39,877 nt of DNA from positions 1 through 39,877 of IMG/VR virus record IMGVR_UViG_3300028558_000055, one strand, 5' to 3'. Under the pieces are notes generated by a model that was not told the origin of the DNA, ran no database searches, and saw nothing but the letters and a program-made list of their open reading frames with translations. Both the position numbers and the translations under genes were made by a program. Shown here in pieces: positions 16,017 through 23,174 of this stretch. Each line of letters begins with the position of its first letter. The stretch's first letter is position 1. Source of the DNA: a virus.

Positions 16017-16811
16017 CCTCGAGCATCTGCCGCTGCGCGGCGTGGTTCGCGTTCAGCGCCGCGGCGATTTCCTTCAGGAGCGCCAACACTTCCCACGGCT
16101 CGACGAATGGTGACAGGTAGGCCGGATGCCCACCCGTCCGCGCCTCGCCGAGCAGTCCCGTATCCACCCAGAAGCGGATGCGCTTGTGCTTGGCCTCGTC
16201 GGTCCACTGCTCGCCGGCGGAGACGAGCGTCCACAGCCCGAGCATGCGGTGCTCGAACTCGTCGAACTGCTTCCAGAAGCAGACGGGGACGCATCGCGCT
16301 CGCTCGGCTGCCGGGAGCTTGACGCATTTCCGGCAGTCCTTCGGAATCAGGGGGTTGAATTGGGCGCCGACAAGGCGCCTGAGTCGTTTTTTGAGACGTC
16401 CTTCTCTTTCTCGATCGTGCCGAGGAGCGCGAACGCAAAGGCGGTGATGCGAGCCGAGAAGAGGTTGACGTTGGCGTAGTGCCAGAGCGTCGCCGCCGCC
16501 TCGGCATCGTAGGGGATGAACCCATCGGCCGCCGCCGACTCGTCACCAGCCGGCACATTCAGCTCGCGGGCGATCAGCGGCGTGAGGCCAGACCATCCCG
16601 CAATACAGTGACCGGCCCATTTCTTGGCCGCATCCGCCTCCGAGATGCCCGTCTCGGCCGCCGTTTCGCGCTGCAGGGCGACGAGCGTCGGGCGCGACAG
16701 GTAGCGCACTAGCACCACAAACGGCGGCCGCGGCTCGTCGGCTGTGCCGTGCCCCTTGTGGATTTCCAGATCGCGCTTGAGCGTTGAGAGATCGAGGAGC
16801 TTGATTGCCAC
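16009..16811 (-). CDS. Tail assembly chaperone long form (GT-type, -1 frameshift)
   Basis: The long product of the chaperone gene, about 267 residues: the first 142 codons of the short form, then a -1 shift at 16386-16392 into a frame that stays open to the stop at 16009. The extension reads R-L-R-R-L-V-G-A-Q-F-N-P-L-I-P, then has C-x2-C-x10-C-x3-C (fusion residues about 160-178) and a helical tail ending M-L-E-A-R. The cysteines suggest a zinc-binding module. In lambda the GT product recruits the tape measure while gpG coats it, and the ratio is set by frameshifting. The extension has no ribosome binding site of its own, and its natural-looking residues continue well upstream of the first internal ATG (16245), which supports the shift. 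Confidence 0.88.
16347..16811 (-). CDS. Tail assembly chaperone short form (G-type)
   Basis: A 154-residue protein made when no frameshift occurs. It lies between the tail tube gene and the tape measure, the canonical site for tail chaperones. The sequence is helical with no catalytic motif: V-V-L-V-R-Y-L-S-R-P-T-L-V-A-L-Q-R-E near residue 40, a W-x-G-L-T-P-L-I segment near 74 and a polar C-terminus (K-E-K-D-V-S-K-N-D-S-G). The final 12 residues after the slippery site are low in structure, as expected for the default reading. It should bind the tape measure during assembly and be absent from virions. Confidence 0.85.
   Translation of the reverse strand: MAIKLLDLSTLKRDLEIHKGHGTADEPRPPFVVLVRYLSRPTLVALQRETAAETGISEADAAKKWAGHCIAGWSGLTPLIARELNVPAGDESAAADGFIPYDAEAAATLWHYANVNLFSARITAFAFALLGTIEKEKDVSKNDSGALSAPNSTP
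16363..16392 (-). promoter_or_regulatory. Programmed -1 frameshift site with stimulatory hairpin
   Basis: On the coding (minus) strand the in-frame heptamer A AAA AAC (16392-16386) is a canonical -1 slippery sequence. After a 6-base spacer (GACTCA), GGCGCC at 16379-16374 can pair with GGCGCC at 16368-16363 across a 5-base loop, giving a 6-bp all-GC stem at the usual distance for a stimulator. The shift fuses the G-type and T-type chaperone frames. Confidence 0.9.
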
Positions 16812-16819
16812 GCATCACC

Positions 16820-17803
16820 TCAGAAGATCGCTATGGAGAAATCCGTATCGTCGGTGGTGTTCGTGATGTCGTAGGAAAGATTGATCAGGTGGTAACCGTC
16901 GCCTTCGGTGCGCGAGAGGTCGGAGATCTGCGACTGCGAGAGGGTGTACTTGCAGCGCGAGCCCACCGCTGTGCCCTGCGTGAACACGACGGAATGCACC
17001 ACCTTGCCCGTCCAGTCGGTGTGCAACTTGTTGTAGGTGAGGTTGGCCGAGTTGTCGGAGTCGGCGGCGATGACCAACGTGAGGGTCGGATTGCCATCGA
17101 CGATGAACGACTTCTTGATGCCCGTCGATGCGTTCGAGTCGGGCATCTCGGCGATACGAATGCCGCGGTCAAACGTGACGCGGGAGACGACCGGCGTATA
17201 ACCAGAGCCGCCCGACGGCGTGATCGTACCCAGGATACCTAGGAACGCCTCACTGCGGTCGGTGCCACCGGTAAAGCCGGAGATGCTCGCCTGTGTCGGT
17301 GCTTCGTAGTCGCCCTGGCCGGTCCAGGTGACCTTCAAGCCATCGGTCGGCACGCCCTCGAACACGGGATTGCCGACGGCGTTGTAGGTCTTGTGCAGCA
17401 GGCCGTCCTGCTCGTTCCAGATCGTCGCAGCGAACGCGGTGCCGAGCGAGCTGATCGGCATCGGCGTGTAGGTGATCGTGCCCGCCGTGGTAGCGCGCGC
17501 CATGCCGCCGGCCTGCAGAAGTGCATCGATGCCGGCAAAGCCGTTGACGCCCACCGTGCCGCCACCGCCGGACCCCTGCATGTAGAACTGCAGCGCGACC
17601 TGCCAGCGCCGTGCGGCCGGAATGCCCACGCGCTTGGTGAAGCTCGACGAGTGCTGGCGCAGCTTGATCATGTCGATCTTCGGCGTGAACTTCACCGAGT
17701 TGCCGGAGGTCAGGATGTCGTCGGTTCCACCCGTCGGCGTGACGGAACCGCCAATTTTCACCAGGGTGGGGCTGATTTGAGAGAGCACTTCATTGAACGC
17801 CAT
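16820..17803 (-). CDS. Major tail (tube) protein
   Basis: A 327-residue beta-rich protein just upstream of the tail chaperones. It starts A-F-N-E-V-L-S-Q-I-S-P-T-L-V-K-I-G-G, has P-A-A-R-R-W-Q-V-A-L-Q-F (about 62-73), a Gly-rich loop, V-T-W-T-G-Q-G-D-Y (about 160) and a C-terminal half with T-L-T-L-V-I-A. The W-x-G-x-G-D pattern and size fit phage tail tube proteins with two linked domains. It would form the hexameric rings of the tail tube. The start follows the preceding gene by 8 bases with a GAGGTGACC ribosome binding site. Confidence 0.8.
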   Translation of the reverse strand: MAFNEVLSQISPTLVKIGGSVTPTGGTDDILTSGNSVKFTPKIDMIKLRQHSSSFTKRVGIPAARRWQVALQFYMQGSGGGGTVGVNGFAGIDALLQAGGMARATTAGTITYTPMPISSLGTAFAATIWNEQDGLLHKTYNAVGNPVFEGVPTDGLKVTWTGQGDYEAPTQASISGFTGGTDRSEAFLGILGTITPSGGSGYTPVVSRVTFDRGIRIAEMPDSNASTGIKKSFIVDGNPTLTLVIAADSDNSANLTYNKLHTDWTGKVVHSVVFTQGTAVGSRCKYTLSQSQISDLSRTEGDGYHLINLSYDITNTTDDTDFSIAIF

Positions 17804-17811
17804 TGGTCACC

Positions 17812-18264
17812 TCACCGCTGGTAGGGATCGAACGCGTTGCGCCGATACCGAACCGTCCACCACGTCGTGAGCACGCCCGCCGAGAGCGTGTCGGAATCGA
17901 GCTTGCCCGGTTCGCTGCCGCCCTCGAGCGTCAGCATAGCCAGGCCGCCCCACTGCAGATTCGCCATCACCGTCTGCTGCATGAAGGCGAGCCAGGCGCG
18001 CGCCTGCCGGTGCAGCGACTGCTGCGGATCGCTCGAATTGAACTTGTAGATCAGCTGGCCGACGACGATGAGGTCGCACAGCGCCAGCCCGTGAAACTTG
18101 CCGAAGTTGACGGTTTCCTGCCCCTCCATGATATGGAGCGTGGGCATCGGCGCCTTGTCGTAATCGTAGGGCTCGGTGTCCTCGACGCGCCTGAGCTTGC
18201 CCGTCGCGCGAAACACCTCGACCCACTTCGACAGGATCTGCTGCCGAATCGATTCGTCGGCCAT
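17812..18264 (-). CDS. Tail terminator-like protein
   Basis: A 150-residue protein directly before the tail tube gene, where siphophages encode the tail terminator that caps the tube and joins it to the head. It begins I-R-Q-Q-I-L-S-K-W-V-E-V, has P-T-L-H-I-M-E-G-Q-E-T near residue 41, a beta stretch (A-L-C-D-L-I-V-V-G-Q-L-I-Y) and ends W-W-T-V-R-Y-R-R-N-A-F-D-P-Y. The strand of the type I/V-x-Y-R followed by D-P-Y is common in such minor tail proteins. It shares a single base with its upstream neighbour. Family assignment rests on order, size and fold style. Confidence 0.65.
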   Translation of the reverse strand: MADESIRQQILSKWVEVFRATGKLRRVEDTEPYDYDKAPMPTLHIMEGQETVNFGKFHGLALCDLIVVGQLIYKFNSSDPQQSLHRQARAWLAFMQQTVMANLQWGGLAMLTLEGGSEPGKLDSDTLSAGVLTTWWTVRYRRNAFDPYQR

Positions 18265-18800
18265 CAGAGCGCATCCGCCACCACCTGGCCGGCGCGGTCG
18301 GTCAACGCCTGCAGGATTGCGGGCGAGGTCGGCTCAAGCGCCGGGCGCGGCCGCAAGACCACGCGTTTCACGCGCACCCAGCCGATGATGCTCGATGCGG
18401 CCAGTCCGCCGCCGTCGCGAATTGGGAAGGTCAGGTAGTTGCCCTTCTTCGGCGTGATGACGAATTGCGCGACGCGATTGCCGGCGGCGTCGAACCCTTC
18501 CTGCACGCGCGCCTGAATCGGCACCTGTCCGTTGTCGGTCGGCTGGATCGCCCCGACGTTCAGGACGACGTCGCCGCCATCGCGATCGACGCGCTGGCTA
18601 TAGCTGTTGCGCAACTGTGCGCTACGCACCCAGGTCGAATCCGGGCCGCCGCGCGAGCGGTAGACATCCTTGATGTAGCGGACCGCGCGCGCGCCGATGG
18701 CGAAGGCTTCTTTGGCCAGCGCATCGCGAATCGTGGTCGGCGCTTCCCGCAGGTGACGAATCACCGGCTCCGCACCTTCCTGTCGGACTTCGATCTGCAT
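18264..18800 (-). CDS. Tail completion/minor tail protein
   Basis: A 178-residue protein with an amphipathic N-terminal helix region (V-I-R-H-L-R-E-A-P-T-T-I-R-D-A-L-A-K-E), a basic middle and V-N-I/L-G-A-type beta stretches. K-G-N-Y-L-T-F-P-I and I-G-W-V-R-V-K-R-V-V-L-R-P-R-P resemble HK97 gp10-like and lambda Z-like tail completion proteins, where a similar F-V-x-P-R-P/ARPFL stretch precedes a C-terminal helix. It would act in closing the tail before head joining. It is coupled to both neighbours by single-base overlaps. Confidence 0.65.
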   Translation of the reverse strand: MQIEVRQEGAEPVIRHLREAPTTIRDALAKEAFAIGARAVRYIKDVYRSRGGPDSTWVRSAQLRNSYSQRVDRDGGDVVLNVGAIQPTDNGQVPIQARVQEGFDAAGNRVAQFVITPKKGNYLTFPIRDGGGLAASSIIGWVRVKRVVLRPRPALEPTSPAILQALTDRAGQVVADAL

Positions 18801-19267
18801 CAGAGGTAGTCCTGCATGTCGACGGTGAACGCCGGCGCCACGCGGTCCGCGTCGGCGGTCTGCGTGTCCTTGTCGGCCTGCGAGATGCCGCCGGCGTACG
18901 GCGCCGGGAACAGCGCGGCGAGTGAGGAGCCGCTGGCAAGATCGTCGCGAAGCTGCTTGGCAAGCGCCGCATAGGCACGCGCTCGCTGCGAGAGCGACCG
19001 TGTGCGAGAAGCGCCCGAACCATCGTTGATGGTCAGGTCCACTTCGCGCGAGAAGTCCGCCGCGATGCGGTCACAGACCATCGCCGCGGCCAGCGTCTGG
19101 TTGCTCGACGCATCCGTGAGCGCCTGCGCAATCTCCTGATCGGACTGCAGCTGATCGTCGCGAAACACATCGCCCACGCGCCAGCGCACCCAGCTGAGAC
19201 TCGAGGCGCCAGGATCGCCATCGTAGGTCCAGCTGCCCGGACGATTCTTTTCGGCGAGTGTCGGCAT
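18800..19267 (-). CDS. Head-tail connector (gp6-like adaptor)
   Basis: A 155-residue, mostly helical acidic protein. It has W-V-R-W-R-V-G-D-V-F-R-D-D-Q-L (about 26-40), Q-E-I-A-Q-A-L-T-D-A (about 44-53), A-A-A-M-V-C-D-R-I-A and later S-L-S-Q-R-A-R-A-Y-A-A-L-A, which match the helical bundle pattern of HK97 gp6/SPP1 gp15 connector proteins (a D-x-x-L/I-x-x-A-L motif followed by an S-x-R/K-x-Y helix). It would dock under the portal ring. The order capsid, connector, tail completion, tail terminator, tube is standard. Confidence 0.7.
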   Translation of the reverse strand: MPTLAEKNRPGSWTYDGDPGASSLSWVRWRVGDVFRDDQLQSDQEIAQALTDASSNQTLAAAMVCDRIAADFSREVDLTINDGSGASRTRSLSQRARAYAALAKQLRDDLASGSSLAALFPAPYAGGISQADKDTQTADADRVAPAFTVDMQDYL

Positions 19268-19704
19268 CAGGCGCTCTTCACCGCCGCCGACAGAGTGACG
19301 GTGGTGTTGCCGGCGTACGTGCCCGTGGAGATCACCTTGACGCGGAAGCGGTCGCCGAGAATGCCGGCGACCTGCGTGTTGTCGGCGAGCGCACCGTCAG
19401 CCGGCGTCACCTGCGCGGTGCCCGAGCTCGACCCCATACCGATGGCGAACACGCGCGTCGCACTTGAGGTTGCGAAGGCAAACGACGCGATGTCGAGCCA
19501 GCTCGATGCGCCATCGAGCGAGGTCTGCAGATACGCCTTAGCCGACGTGCCGCTCGAGCCGTAGACAAACGCCGCCTGCACGGCGAGGCACTGCGCCCCG
19601 CCTAGCCCGGTAACGGTCCCACCAACGACGGTGCCCGCCGTGGTGACCGTGCCACTGTACAGGGTGACGACCCCGCCAGCGAGTCGCGTCGGGGAGCCCA
19701 CCAC
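19267..19704 (-). CDS. Small beta-rich structural protein
   Basis: A 145-residue protein, Gly/Thr/Ala/Val-rich, with A-Y-L-Q-T-S-L-D-G-A-S-S-W-L-D-I-A (about 57-73). This T-S-x-D-G-x-x-W-x-D-I pattern recurs in small phage head or tail accessory proteins with an immunoglobulin-like or jelly-roll fold. It ends R-F-R-V-K-V-I-S-T-G-T. It lies between the head accessory genes and the connector, so a capsid-surface or neck component is likely. No catalytic residues are seen. Real coding is supported by the one-base overlap with the next gene. Confidence 0.65.
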   Translation of the reverse strand: MVGSPTRLAGGVVTLYSGTVTTAGTVVGGTVTGLGGAQCLAVQAAFVYGSSGTSAKAYLQTSLDGASSWLDIASFAFATSSATRVFAIGMGSSSGTAQVTPADGALADNTQVAGILGDRFRVKVISTGTYAGNTTVTLSAAVKSA

Positions 19705-19712
19705 TCACCCCG

Positions 19713-20024
19713 TCAGATGGTCCGCAGTGCGAAGAAATTAACGGTTCCGGCGCCCCAACTTACGGTGCCGGCGGGATTGGAGATCCGGTACACTACGGTA
19801 CCAGCGCCAATCGCCGTCGCCTCCACAGTGGCCGTGCCGGGGTTGTAATTCGGTGCCACCTGCAGGATGTCGCCGATCTGTACATCAGCGACGCCCGACG
19901 TCACCGTGTAGACCGTCCCGCCTGCGCCGGCGATGGTGCCGGCGGCGTGGGTGAAGGAGCCCGACGCCACACCGGCCAGACCAACCTTGCCGATGTAGTT
20001 CCTACCGTCCGAGAGCTTGCGCAT
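19713..20024 (-). CDS. Small head accessory protein, hypothetical
   Basis: A 103-residue beta-rich protein starting M-R-K-L-S-D-G-R-N-Y-I-G-K-V and ending G-T-V-N-F-F-A-L-R-T-I. V-Q-I-G-D-I-L-Q-V-A-P near residue 48 resembles short barrels of phage structural proteins. The A-G-T-V-S-W-G-A-G-T-V-N-F stretch near the end is common in tail and head accessory proteins. It overlaps the end of the preceding 59-residue gene by 23 bases and has an AGAAGGGG ribosome binding site. Function unknown; structural by location. Confidence 0.65.
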   Translation of the reverse strand: MRKLSDGRNYIGKVGLAGVASGSFTHAAGTIAGAGGTVYTVTSGVADVQIGDILQVAPNYNPGTATVEATAIGAGTVVYRISNPAGTVSWGAGTVNFFALRTI

Positions 20025-20181
20025 CGGGCCGCCCCTTCTTCTCGCCGACCAGCGCCACCGGCAGGATACGGCGTTGCTTGGTCAGCATGTGCACGCGGTT
20101 CGGTGCCCAATCGCTGGCGTCCACGAGGTCGCCAGGACGGGCATTGAGTCCGCTGATCGACCGGAGCACCTGCACCATCAT
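20002..20181 (-). CDS. 59-residue hypothetical protein downstream of capsid
   Basis: A short gene starting ATG ATG two bases after the major capsid stop. The product opens M-M-V-Q-V-L-R-S-I-S-G, continues A-R-P-G-D-L-V-D-A-S-D-W, then N-R-V-H-M-L-T-K-Q-R-R-I-L and ends in a basic tail. The G-D-x-V-D-A-S-x-W plus basic L-x-x-x-R-x-I pattern is seen in tiny phage proteins next to capsid genes. It overlaps the next gene by 23 bases. Small size limits certainty, but composition, start and spacing support it. Confidence 0.6.
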   Translation of the reverse strand: MMVQVLRSISGLNARPGDLVDASDWAPNRVHMLTKQRRILPVALVGEKKGRPDAQALGR

Positions 20182-20183
20182 GG

Positions 20184-21152
20184 TTAGGCCACCACGGAGT
20201 TGAAGAAGTAGCCGAGGTCGGTGGACACGATCTTGTTGTCGAATGCGATCTGCCCCTCGACGCGGTCCGAGGCGAGAGCCTCCATGCGGAACTTCTTGAT
20301 GCCGACCGCCGTGCCGAGCCCCTGACTTACGCCCTGCCACTGGAAGGTGTAGCCAGCGGTTGGCGAGAGCAGCCCAGGCGTCGAGGTCGTGTAGCAAAGG
20401 AGTGCGTGCTTGCCGTGCGTGAAGCCGAATGAATCCGCCTCGCCCTCTTTGCCGGTGTTCTTGATCGCCATCGGGATGATGACTTCGTCCACGCCGAAGA
20501 TGCGAGCCAGGAGCGCGTCGCTTCCGAGCGCCGGATTCGCGGCCGTCGCGCCGCCGGAGATGCGGTCGACGATGTCCGGGTGGTGCTTCAACTTCGTGTA
20601 TACCTCGTATCCGAGCACCAGCTTGTTCGGCAGGAAACCGGTGTTTTTTAGGATCGTAGTTTTGCCAGTCTCGATGTCGGTGATCGGGTCTGAGCTGGTG
20701 TACGTCGACCACTGCGTCGGGGTGGTAAACGACGCATCCGTACCCCACTTGCCGGTCGCGAATGTGTCGGTGACCCACTGCACCTCTTGGCGCAGCATCA
20801 GGCGCTGAGACACGAAGGTGACCGCATCGAGATCCGGGCTGAGCGGCGCGTCCGCATTGGCGCGCACCTGGTCGCCTATGTCCTTCTTGTGCGCATATAC
20901 ATCGCACGAGTAGTTGTCGGTCGACTGCCCGTAGCCCGAGCCTGACGCCTCGGTGCCGTCGGCGCGGACTTCCGCCTCGTCGCGGAACCACGCCCCCTTC
21001 GGGTACGTGTAATACTTGTCGGATTGCTTCTGCACGGTGACGACCGGGAACACCTTGGTCGCCACGAACATGCTCGCGTTCTGAATATACGCGACCGACA
21101 TGTTCGTCAGGATTTGATCTACATGCACATCTGTTTGCGTCGGCTGAGCCAT
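20184..21152 (-). CDS. Major capsid protein
   Basis: A 322-residue protein in the capsid position (after protease, scaffold and decoration genes). Recognisable blocks are V-F-P-V-V-T-V-Q-K-Q-S-D-K-Y-Y-T-Y (about 35-51), K-G-A-W-F-R-D-E-A (about 52-60), Y-A-H-K-K-D-I-G-D-Q-V-R-A-N-A-D (about 86-101) and L-V-L-G-Y-E-V-Y-T-K-L (about 177). They match a widespread siphovirus capsid family with the HK97 fold. It assembles around the scaffold to form the icosahedral shell. There is no N-terminal delta domain comparable to HK97 gp5, in keeping with a separate scaffold gene. Confidence 0.88.
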   Translation of the reverse strand: MAQPTQTDVHVDQILTNMSVAYIQNASMFVATKVFPVVTVQKQSDKYYTYPKGAWFRDEAEVRADGTEASGSGYGQSTDNYSCDVYAHKKDIGDQVRANADAPLSPDLDAVTFVSQRLMLRQEVQWVTDTFATGKWGTDASFTTPTQWSTYTSSDPITDIETGKTTILKNTGFLPNKLVLGYEVYTKLKHHPDIVDRISGGATAANPALGSDALLARIFGVDEVIIPMAIKNTGKEGEADSFGFTHGKHALLCYTTSTPGLLSPTAGYTFQWQGVSQGLGTAVGIKKFRMEALASDRVEGQIAFDNKIVSTDLGYFFNSVVA

Positions 21153-21178
21153 CTACGCCTCCACCACCACCGCACTGC

Positions 21179-21574
21179 TCAGACGAGCAGGGGACGTCCG
21201 CCGTTGTAGACGAGCACCGAAGTAACGCCCGCCGAGCCACCGCTCGCGACCAGGACGCGCGCTGCGGCGTAGTTGTAGACCGTGCCGCCTGCCGCCACGG
21301 TAATCGCCGTGCCCATGCCGAGCGAATCGGCACCAACCTCGGCGCCGATCGTCAGCGCGGCGCCACCGATCAGTTTGGACTTACCCTCAATGCAGACACT
21401 GGCCGCGCCACCGCTGGGCGGATTGTTCTGCAGAATACCGACCGGCACGTCGGTCTTGGCGGTCGCCTTGATGACCGCGCCGTTCGTGTCGAGCTTGACG
21501 ATCTTGAACTGATCGCTCGACAGGCTCTCGCCCGCCGTAAACGTCATGCATTTTCCGAGATCTTCAGTCGCCAT
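21179..21574 (-). CDS. DUF2190-like capsid decoration protein
   Basis: A 131-residue Gly/Ala/Val-rich beta protein immediately before the major capsid gene. It has V-P-V-G-I-L-Q-N-N-P (about 42-51), a V-C-I-E-G-K-S-K-L segment and a G-A-E-V-G-A-D-S-L-G stretch. This is the pattern of DUF2190/head decoration proteins: a short beta barrel with V-x-G-I-L/A-Q followed by G-x-x-V-x-V-x-x-x-G. It probably trims or decorates the capsid surface to stabilise it. The gene lies 26 bases before the capsid gene. Confidence 0.7.
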   Translation of the reverse strand: MATEDLGKCMTFTAGESLSSDQFKIVKLDTNGAVIKATAKTDVPVGILQNNPPSGGAASVCIEGKSKLIGGAALTIGAEVGADSLGMGTAITVAAGGTVYNYAAARVLVASGGSAGVTSVLVYNGGRPLLV

Positions 21575-21599
21575 CCGCCACCTCCACCGCGCTCACCGC

Positions 21600-22175
21600 T
21601 CAGTGGCGGGCGCGCGACTCCCGGCTGTAGTTGTCGACCAGCGCGCGGTGCTCGGGATTGGCGCTGATCTTGGCGATTGCGTCGGAGTAGTCGGTCGCCT
21701 CTTTCTTGGTGACCATCTCCGCTGCCAGTGTGTTGAGCTTACTGGTCGCGCTATCGCCCGACTCGCTGCCGCTTGCGCCGATCTGCCCGTAGAGCTTCGA
21801 CTGCTTGGCGACTTCACTTGCGCCGGCGAGCACGGTTTCGATCACCTTGAAGTCCTCGGCCGGCAGCAGCTCGGCGCAGCGCTTCAGCACGGGGCCGAAC
21901 TCGTCGGCCTTGACCGACAAGCCCGCGAGCGCCTGCGCCTTGGCGACATAGACGGCCGTCAGACGCTGGTCGCGCTCGGCCTTGGCCACGTCCTCCGCGG
22001 ACTTGGCGCGCGTCTCGGCGTCGTTGGCGCGCTTCTCGAGATCCTCGAGGCGCTTCTGCAGCGCCACCGCCATCGCGGCATCATCGACCTTCTCGATCGG
22101 CTTCGCCTCGACCGCCGCGTCGCTCTTCTTCTCGTCGGCCTTCCCGACCTTCGACGAATCTTCCTTGTCGGCCAT
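21600..22175 (-). CDS. Nested scaffold, short form (internal start)
   Basis: The ATG at 22175 (residue 93 of the long form) is preceded by AAAGGAGG with a 5-base spacer (CCCGC), one of the best ribosome binding sites in the window. It would give a 191-residue in-frame product containing all of the coiled-coil scaffold region. In-frame nested scaffolds are known from lambda (C/Nu3), which makes this plausible. Expression is inferred from the sequence only. Confidence 0.6.
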   Translation of the reverse strand: MADKEDSSKVGKADEKKSDAAVEAKPIEKVDDAAMAVALQKRLEDLEKRANDAETRAKSAEDVAKAERDQRLTAVYVAKAQALAGLSVKADEFGPVLKRCAELLPAEDFKVIETVLAGASEVAKQSKLYGQIGASGSESGDSATSKLNTLAAEMVTKKEATDYSDAIAKISANPEHRALVDNYSRESRARH

Positions 22176-22451
22176 GCGGGCCTCCTTTGATTGCTCGGTA
22201 TTGGGGTCCGCGGCCGACGCCGGCTCGGGCGCATCAACCTCGGAAAACAGTGACGTCAACTTGTTGAGCGCGTCCTTGAAGGCGCTCAGGCGGCTACCGC
22301 TCATCTTGCGGCCAACCTTCGCGACGGCTTCTGCCGCAACGGCTTCCGGCGCTGCATCGTCGCGCTTGAAGAGCAACACACGCGCGCCCTTGTTCGCTGG
22401 TTCATCGACCAGCGAGCCGAAGCGCACAGTCAGCTGCTTCAGGTGATTCAC
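21600..22451 (-). CDS. Capsid scaffold protein, long form
   Basis: A 283-residue protein between the prohead protease and the decoration protein. Residues 1-40 start N-H-L-K-Q-L-T-V-R-F-G-S-L-V-D-E-P-A-N-K-G-A, a stretch usually following XkdF-type proteases. From about residue 90 it is strongly charged and helical (Lys/Glu/Ala coiled coil at 115-165), as expected for an internal scaffold removed during maturation. Its ATG overlaps the protease stop (ATGA). A strong internal ribosome binding site starts a shorter in-frame product at 22175, so the gene may express two forms. Confidence 0.75.
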   Translation of the reverse strand: MNHLKQLTVRFGSLVDEPANKGARVLLFKRDDAAPEAVAAEAVAKVGRKMSGSRLSAFKDALNKLTSLFSEVDAPEPASAADPNTEQSKEARMADKEDSSKVGKADEKKSDAAVEAKPIEKVDDAAMAVALQKRLEDLEKRANDAETRAKSAEDVAKAERDQRLTAVYVAKAQALAGLSVKADEFGPVLKRCAELLPAEDFKVIETVLAGASEVAKQSKLYGQIGASGSESGDSATSKLNTLAAEMVTKKEATDYSDAIAKISANPEHRALVDNYSRESRARH

Positions 22452-22846
22452 GCCGGCACCCGAATGGCGCTGCCACCGATGGAGAACGCGCGAAGCGCGC
22501 CACTCTTCACTTTCGCGAAGACCTCAGGCTCGACGCGGTAGCCGACCCACCATGAGACGGACCGGTCATCAGCCTTGCCGATGCCCATCGCCGCACGCTT
22601 CTCGGGGGTCGAGACGAACGACTCGACGAGCTTCCCGATGGGCTGCTCGTCATGCATCTGGTCCGCCTGGCGCGACCAGACCACGTGCTCGTAGGCCGCC
22701 TGCTCGAGTTCGGCGGTTGAGATCGCGTCGCCCTGCGAGTCGACGACTACACTGCCATCGGCCTTGACGACCTCGGACAGCACACCAAAGACCAGGCGCT
22801 GCGCCTCATCGACTTTGGCGATCTGAACTTCCCGCTCCCACTCCAC
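22448..22846 (-). CDS. Prohead protease, XkdF/S78_2 type
   Basis: A 132-residue protein with the XkdF-like (Peptidase_S78_2) layout: V-D-E-A-Q-R-L-V-F-G-V-L-S-E-V (about 12-26), D-S-Q-G-D-A-I (about 36-42), D-Q-M-H-D-E-Q-P-I-G-K-L-V-E-S-F (about 62-77, with the catalytic-type His), W-W-V-G-Y-R-V (about 99-105) and a closing A-F-S-I-G-G-S-A (about 119-126, Ser candidate). It would process the scaffold inside the prohead. The start is GTG without an obvious ribosome binding site, 31 bases after a terminator, so its mRNA supply is puzzling. Confidence 0.82.
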   Translation of the reverse strand: MEWEREVQIAKVDEAQRLVFGVLSEVVKADGSVVVDSQGDAISTAELEQAAYEHVVWSRQADQMHDEQPIGKLVESFVSTPEKRAAMGIGKADDRSVSWWVGYRVEPEVFAKVKSGALRAFSIGGSAIRVPA

Positions 22847-22876
22847 GGCAACTCGCGCGCCGGAGTCGGAGCCTGG

Positions 22877-22914
22877 AAAAGAAAAAGGCCGCCCCAGCGA
22901 TCTGGGAGCGGCCT
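22877..22914 (-). terminator. Rho-independent terminator, minus strand
   Basis: On the minus strand AGGCCGCTCCCA (22914-22903) pairs with TGGGGCGGCCT (22896-22886) with one bulged base and a 6-base loop, followed by TTTTCTTTT. It lies between the end of the sugar cassette (22983) and the prohead protease start (22846). It is the only classical terminator I see in the leftward operon. Confidence 0.85.
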
Positions 22915-22982
22915 CATTCGGCTAAGCTCGCTTATGTAACTCTGCTCGGACGCTTACTACAGATTTCGGGCCTCCGCAAGAA

Positions 22983-23174
22983 CTATTCTTCGCGCCGCAG
23001 CAAGTGAGAGCGGACCAACTTCGCCGTGACCTTTTGTCCCGCAAAATGAAACTCCAGCGAGCCAATGCGGATTGGCTCGATGTCGCGCTGCATGGAGGCA
23101 ATCCACTCGCAGAACACGACCGCGTTACCGGAGAGCGAGACTGTGCCGCCGGGGGTGATCAGCGTTGCGGTCAT
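22983..23174 (-). CDS. 63-residue hypothetical protein ending the sugar cassette
   Basis: A small protein starting T-A-T-L-I-T-P-G-G-T-V-S-L-S-G-N and continuing W-I-A-S-M-Q-R-D-I-E-P-I-R-I. It is beta-rich at first and basic at the end (L-V-R-S-H-L-L-R-R-E-E). Its ATG overlaps the glycosyltransferase stop as ATGA, so it is co-translated with the cassette. A terminator follows about 70 bases downstream. No family recognised. Confidence 0.6.
   Translation of the reverse strand: MTATLITPGGTVSLSGNAVVFCEWIASMQRDIEPIRIGSLEFHFAGQKVTAKLVRSHLLRREE

Noticed and set aside
20182-21336. Long minus-strand frame overlapping the capsid gene
   Set aside because: Arg/Ala-rich out-of-frame shadow of the major capsid gene; only its last 60 codons (20002-20181) look real.
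22915-22982. Possible tRNA or small RNA in the gap before the protease gene
   Set aside because: No cloverleaf can be drawn and no T-loop consensus with matching stem is present.
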